Of a DNA stretch of 15,547 nucleotides, positions 15,389-15,547 are shown in pieces. Position 1 is the stretch's first letter. The number at the start of each line of letters is the position of its first letter. Source of the DNA: CAYNFR01 sp964396595 (GTDB lineage: Bacteria; Bacteroidota; Bacteroidia; Chitinophagales; Saprospiraceae); the NCBI GenBank assembly GCA_964396595.1, contig CAYNFR010000048.1:1-15547 (forward strand). The letters run 5' to 3'. The position numbers and the translations under genes were made by a program. Below the pieces are notes generated by a model, which searched no databases, was not told the DNA's origin, and was given only the letters and a program-made list of their open reading frames with translations.

Positions 15389-15526
15389 GCCACATGACGG
15401 TTTGCCAATATGCCTAGTGGCGGGTTTCGAAGCACTTTCTTGTCGGCTTGCACCAAATTTACTTAAAAGCACAAAGCTTAAATTTACCTCTTACCCCGCC
15501 ATTAGTTATATACGCTGTTATGTGGC
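15389..15526. repeat. 138-bp nested inverted repeat, attC-like or dispersed hairpin element
   Basis: Three nested arm pairs share one centre. The outer pair is GCCACATGAC (15389-15398) with GTTATGTGGC (15517-15526). The middle pair is TAGTGGCGGG (15415-15424) with CCCGCCATTA (15495-15504). The inner pair is AAATTTA (15455-15461) with TAAATTT (15479-15485). Outer and middle pairs each need only one G-T wobble; the inner pair is perfect. The size and a terminal GTTATGT, close to the attC core GTTRRRY, recall an integron cassette recombination site. The left core is GAC rather than AAC, however, and the spacing of the arms is not typical. A run of eight Ts (15528-15535) follows. No integrase is in the window. 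Confidence 0.55.
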
Positions 15527-15547
15527 GTTTTTTTTCATCCACCAATC

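Noticed and set aside
15145..15456. 103-codon - strand open frame with CHQC motif
   Set aside because: It starts at a TTG inside the nested hairpin element, has a Pro/Thr-rich, low-quality composition, and has no recognisable domain. Most likely a chance frame across a repeat.

Overview
The window reads as a piece of a Bacteroidota chromosome, most like the Saprospiria or a neighbouring class. The main evidence is a PorP/SprF-family outer-membrane protein, a secreted choice-of-anchor-B protein that ends in a type IX secretion (T9SS) sorting domain, two lipoproteins, a TAnnTTTG-type -7 box upstream of arsC, and starts that lack clear Shine-Dalgarno sequences. Most of the window is ordinary chromosomal gene content. 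No complete defence island, prophage or insertion sequence is visible.

Layout from left to right. Positions 1-184 hold a perfectly phased 14-bp tandem repeat that is cut by the window edge. A + strand run (313-4180) follows: an exported M14 metallopeptidase, a Dabb-domain lipoprotein, an orphan HsdR-N-like PD-(D/E)XK protein and a small TerB-like protein. Two - strand genes converge on it: a DgkA-type kinase with an unusual Asp-to-His change, and a glutaredoxin-dependent arsenate reductase. Diverging from arsC is the large choice-of-anchor-B/T9SS cargo gene (5146-7566). Next is a two-gene unit of an APC permease and a histidine-rich lipoprotein with a methyltransferase domain (7703-9729), closed by a 12-bp-stem hairpin. 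About 1 kb of AT-rich sequence without a credible gene follows.

A tightly coupled three-gene operon then runs from 10748 to 12950: a Tat-signal HisC-like aminotransferase, uracil-DNA glycosylase, and a DUF423 membrane protein, with 1-nt and 4-nt overlaps. The operon ends at a strong hairpin. About 100 bp further on, a second terminator-like hairpin pair could mark a small RNA. A convergent zinc-ribbon Nudix hydrolase (- strand) and a PorP/SprF gene (+ strand) follow. The last 650 bp contain no convincing gene. They end in a 138-bp nested inverted repeat, reminiscent of an integron attC-like or dispersed hairpin element, directly followed by eight Ts.

Functionally, the exported or envelope proteins (M14 peptidase, Dabb lipoprotein, anchor-B cargo, PorP, His-rich lipoprotein, Tat aminotransferase) dominate. 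The remaining genes cover housekeeping (Ung, Nudix), arsenate reduction and lipid-carrier phosphorylation. The points most worth checking are the right-edge hairpin element, the two apparently exported enzymes whose cofactors are normally cytoplasmic, the DgkA substitution, the candidate small RNA at about 13.1 kb and the 14-bp repeat array.
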